Shown here: piece after piece, positions 60,110-64,000 of the stretch | Layout: each line of letters begins with the position of its first letter | Position numbering within the stretch: the first letter of the stretch is position 1 | From: Siniperca chuatsi | Taxonomy: Eukaryota; Chordata; Actinopteri; Centrarchiformes; Sinipercidae | NCBI RefSeq assembly: GCF_020085105.1 | Contig: NC_058053.1 | Coordinates: forward strand, 12,768,388 to 12,832,387 | Direction of reading: 5' to 3' | DNA length: 64,000 nt | Translations under genes and position numbers: made by a program | The notes under the pieces: model-generated | Databases searched by the model: none | The model's input: only the letters and a program-made list of their open reading frames with translations | Told to the model about the DNA's origin: nothing

Positions 60110-62680
60110 TTATTCAATATCAAATCCATGCCGTCCTACACCTACCAAAAGAACTAATCAGTCACTTCCTTAGCGTTAGTGTTTTGGAAAAAAAGGAAAA
60201 GGTCACTGTACTGATACATATTTCACAGAACACTGTAAATTAAAATGAAATGTCAATCTTGTTTCCATACTCAAAGAATTGTGTTTTCTCGGCTCTGTTG
60301 GCCACCTTGCTGTCGTTCCTACTTTCAGATTGTCCCCGAGGCTTTTACTCTATTTCATATGGCCATGTGCCACCTGAGGCAGCAACAACACTGGGCTTTG
60401 TGTGAGGTGCTGATAAATGTGACAGCCGCTCAAGCTGTCAAGGGACACAGCTTGAATCAAACAAATACAATAATCTGGCTATTCACTTTTTTATTACCTC
60501 TGGGCACGGAGACAGGCTCATGATAAAGGCTGCTGCAATGATATTACATTGATGATATTGGATTATAATTGGAAGTTGTTGAGCATTTCAGCTTGTCACA
60601 CACAGGAGATATTCATCAAATTTACAATTTAGGGGGGAAAATAATTTAAGGTGGGTGTATGTGAAATTTTGTGGGAATTAGCCTCAGAAAGCATTGTACT
60701 GTATGTTGTAATATTTAAACACCCTCACATATGTGCTTTCTATTTCTCTCAATTAACTGTACTAATGCTACCCTTGACACCAAAGACAATGAAAATAGCT
60801 TTACTTATGTAAACCCTTCTCACAATGCATTTATTAGTTAAAGAACAATTTAAAATCCTTCACAGTTTTTTAAGTCATTTAACTATCTGTGAGCGCTTTT
60901 AAACTCTAGCCTGGCTTGCCCATAAATTTAACATTTTCTTAATCAACTTCCCTGCAAAAGGACTGTAGAAAAACACACATTCTGCTGTACTTGGTATGCG
61001 GGGTTACTAATTACTGATACCAAAATTAAAAGAATAGACCACAATGTCAAGGCTACCAGCTTAAATGTTGTTGGATCTGCTCTGTATATTTCTGTGCATT
61101 TCTTACTGTGTCTTTGTCTCTTGCATACATATTCATCCAAGGCTGCTAGGTTCATTAAGTTGCCCGTAAGAAGCTGCCGAATGCATGCGTTTAGTAACAG
61201 CACGACCTCTGTGACTAATCTCAATTTAGAAAGGCATCCTGTGAAAATAGGAGGCAGTGATCTTGTGCAGCCTCTAACAGCCATTACTCTCGGCGAGGAA
61301 GAAAATTCACTCCTGAAAATGACTCTCCCTCCCACCCGAGATCAGATATGTTGATTTTTCTGAGGGAAATAAACACTCTGGCAGCTCCTTCTCACTCCCA
61401 CACAGCCAAATTAGCTGTCAACGAGGACATCAAGCTGTCATCTTCTGAGGTTCCTCTCAAACATGTTTTAACCATACAGATGTTCTGTGAATGTTGCTGC
61501 CCAATATGGCATTTTGGAAATGGATGTACTGTATAAAGGATAGTATGTTCTCTCTCTGCCCAAACAACTGACTGGATAGAGGGATATTAAGATGTCATGT
61601 GATGTTTACAGCCCTACTGTCCCTATCTGACTGTGCAACCAACTGTAGAAAAACAACACCCTCAATACCCTCATCGTCCACCGTTACAAAACATCCCTAC
61701 AGTGCCAGTGCTTGAAGTTAATTTGCTCCCTGTGTGCAAAGATGAAGTGTACCTCACTGTGCATACTAATGGCCCACATAAGGCTTTCAAAATGATAGAA
61801 TGGCTCTGTTTTGGAGATGACAATTGAAAGTTAAAATTGGTTTCAGCTTATAGACACTTGTCTTCCATCATAGTGGTGATAATTATGTTAATGTATTAAT
61901 GCAAAACAGTAAACAAAGCTAATTTGGTCTCAGGTCTCTCCGGTGTGGGGAAACTATGCTTTTCTGCCTCCAGAGTTGGTGGTGGATGTTTATGTTGTAC
62001 AGCAAAGGCTTTTTCTCTGAAACAGCTGAAAAAAATTCAGCTATTTCATTCCTCATAATCTAAATCACAGTGAGTGGCACTGAGATGTTTACCGTCATCT
62101 CAGGACTAAAGATAAAACAGATGCCTCTCTGCTGTTGTTCAGGCCTCATCTGTTGTAACTTTGCCCTGTCAAGCAAATATTCAGTAGTGCATGCACAGCA
62201 ATCACAGCAAGTTTTTACACTTGGTTTATGCCCTGTTGAAGTTCACAGACATCTAAAGGCAACAACACGGTTTTCAGCTTTATAGCGTTGTGTGAAGACA
62301 AGTGTATGACAGTGTGAAAGTTAGCTGCTGTTTTCTCTGCAGCTGGTGCATGGTTTTGCTAATGACACAATTCAGCAGAGTGATGGAGCCACGCATATAC
62401 AAACACACCAATTACCCGTCACAAAGGAGGCGTATTGAGGCCAGTGCCTAAGTGGCTCTGTCTCTGATTGAGAGCATTTTTTAAAATAACAGCAGCACTC
62501 GTTTAATCACTTTACACTCTGTGTCATATAAACACTTTTTAATTAAAGAAAGAGTTCATAAATGTGCAAATCTGACAAAGCCTTCATCACAGGCTACGGT
62601 CTCTCAAATGACTTATTAACAGTTAACAATTTTTGAAAAAAACTTTTGTTAGCCACAGCAGTTTTAGGGATCGCAATATC
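60110..62680. other. Gene-free region with possible conserved non-coding sequence
   Basis: Unique sequence. The part 60940-61440 is complex and free of repeats; a 130-codon minus-strand frame within it has no domain. It could be a regulatory element of a distant gene, but only comparison would show this. Confidence 0.35.
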
Positions 62681-62689
62681 GGTCTGTCG

Positions 62690-63240
62690 GTTGGACGGAC
62701 CACCACTTTGGTCCAGACTGAAATGTCTCAACAACTGTCAAATGGATTTCCATGAAATTTTGTACAAACATTCATGTTTGCCAAAGGATGAATCCTTATG
62801 ACTTGGTGATCCCCTGACTTTTCCTCTAGCGCCATCATCAGGTCAAAATTCCCTATCAACCTTGGCTTTGTGTTTAGTGGTAATTAGCTAATATTGGCAT
62901 GCTAACACATTAAACTAAGATGGTGAATATGATAATCATTATTAATGCAAACAGTGTGTTAAAGGAATCACTTACTCAATGTTTTTGTATGGACTAAACA
63001 AACAAGGTATAACTTAAATAGTGAGCTTCAGAGATGCTGATAGGCGGATTACCGCTGGAGTGAACCAGGCTAGCTGTTCCCTCCTTTGTCTTTACCCTTT
63101 GACTTTATGCTAAGCAAAGATAACTGGCGGCTGAATGTATTTTACTGACATAGGCTATATGAGAGTTGTATAGATTTTTTCATCTACTCTCCACCAGAAA
63201 GCATTAGCTCAAAGCACCACTGTGTGTGGCTGTAAGCTTT
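62690..63240 (+). repeat. Dispersed fish repeat interrupted by a foldback-MITE half
   Basis: ACTGAAATGTCTCAACAACT, GATTTCCATGAAATTTTGTA, TGATCCCCTGACTTTTCCTC and TATTGGCATGCTAACAC belong to one common repeat. Its end, TTAGCTCAAAGCACCACTGT, appears only at 63206. Between them (about 63065-63200) lies a piece of the foldback family seen at 58292 (GCTAGCTGTTCCCTCC, GACTTTATGCTAAGC). Confidence 0.6.
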
Positions 63241-63244
63241 TACC

Positions 63245-64000
63245 TTGTTTGAATTTGACTTCTTCAAAGTTAATTCTTAACCTTGGACAAAACAATCTCA
63301 CCTCAAGGCCCATTTAGTAGCTGTTCTGGAGCTTTCGATAATATCACATGAACTTCATCAGTACATACAGTTTGCTCAGTTGTTGTGGAAATGTAGGCCT
63401 TTGTCCATTTTTCTGAACATATTTTATTCAAGCCAACATGGACTTAAAAATATGCCCCTTCCTTTGAATTACTGTGAAATACTAAATATATGTGCAATGT
63501 GAAAATAATAATATAACAACAAAAGCAAAGTAAATTTTTTAATGATCAATCTGTTGATGTAGTTATCTGGACTATTCAAAGGTCAGCAGAAACTAAAATG
63601 AACACTTTAACCCTTATACTTTTGAAACTGAATTGTGTCACCTAAATCACATTACCTTCTCTTATTCATCTCTGGAGTTATTCACTTCCTTGAAATAATA
63701 CACAATATCCATGACCTCTTTCCTCCTGTGACTATATTGTGTGAAGCTCCTGGTCGTTCATATTGAGAGCAGGTGGGAAAAGGTCGAATCAGTTGTGCTG
63801 GAAGCTAGGCTTGTGTCAGGCTGATGACAGTGATCTGATAACGTCCTCATTAGCTGGCCTCGGCCCAACGGACACCACATCCGGAAGCAGGAGGTCTGCT
63901 CTGCCGGTGACAGCCACCGCTTCAGGGCTACATGGGCCAGATGAGTCCTGGATGGCAGCTCACACACCTCTGGGCATCATCAGTCACGACTTATCTGTAA
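63245..64000. other. Unassigned sequence at the right edge
   Basis: The last 240 bases (from about 63760) are richer in G+C than the neighbourhood. Open frames run both ways, but no domain, splice site pattern or repeat is recognisable. Confidence 0.35.

Noticed and set aside
63758..63967. 69-codon minus-strand open frame in a G+C-richer patch at the edge
   Set aside because: No recognisable domain or splice signals; too short to call, and the patch is cut by the window end.

Overview
The window is nuclear DNA from a teleost fish, probably a spiny-rayed (percomorph) species. The genes are split by GT-AG introns, the coding exons match vertebrate families, and the spacers carry repeats typical of fish: RTE and L2-type LINEs, tRNA-derived SINEs, hAT-like MITEs, foldback MITEs and CA/TG microsatellites. 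There is no sign of prokaryotic or organellar DNA, and no CRISPR array, rRNA or tRNA gene was seen.

Three protein genes can be assembled exon by exon with matching splice phases. (1) marchf4, minus strand, 8860-20295, has 4 coding exons and encodes a 397-aa RING-CH transmembrane E3 ubiquitin ligase. (2) smarcal1, plus strand, 24292-35082, has 17 coding exons and encodes a 902-aa annealing helicase with an RPA-binding N-terminus, two HARP domains and an SNF2 motor. (3) nme8 (txndc3-like), minus strand, about 44917 down to 36.1-36.4 kb, has a thioredoxin domain followed by three nucleoside-diphosphate-kinase domains. marchf4 and smarcal1 are divergent neighbours, as on human 2q35. smarcal1 and nme8 converge tail to tail.

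Layout: 1-2165 is a degraded RTE-clade LINE that runs off the left edge. 2.2-8.7 kb is non-coding with a few repeats. 8.9-20.3 kb is marchf4; its long first intron contains an L2-type LINE remnant without the catalytic YADD region. 20.3-24.2 kb holds MITEs and the probable smarcal1 promoter. 24.3-35.1 kb is smarcal1. 36-45.1 kb is nme8, whose upstream region has a perfect palindromic X-box (RFX site), fitting a ciliary gene. 45.1-64 kb is a gene-free stretch of MITEs, a LINE 3' fragment, a foldback element and unassigned unique sequence.

The genes do not form a pathway: membrane-protein ubiquitination, replication-fork repair and motile-cilium function are simply linked. I found no convincing new biological system. 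The observations most worth a second look are the X-box of nme8, the His-containing NDK motif in all three NDK domains, the matching 51-nt HARP exons, the PIP-like C-terminus of smarcal1, and several transposon insertion structures. All family assignments come from reading the translations against remembered family features; no database search was run.
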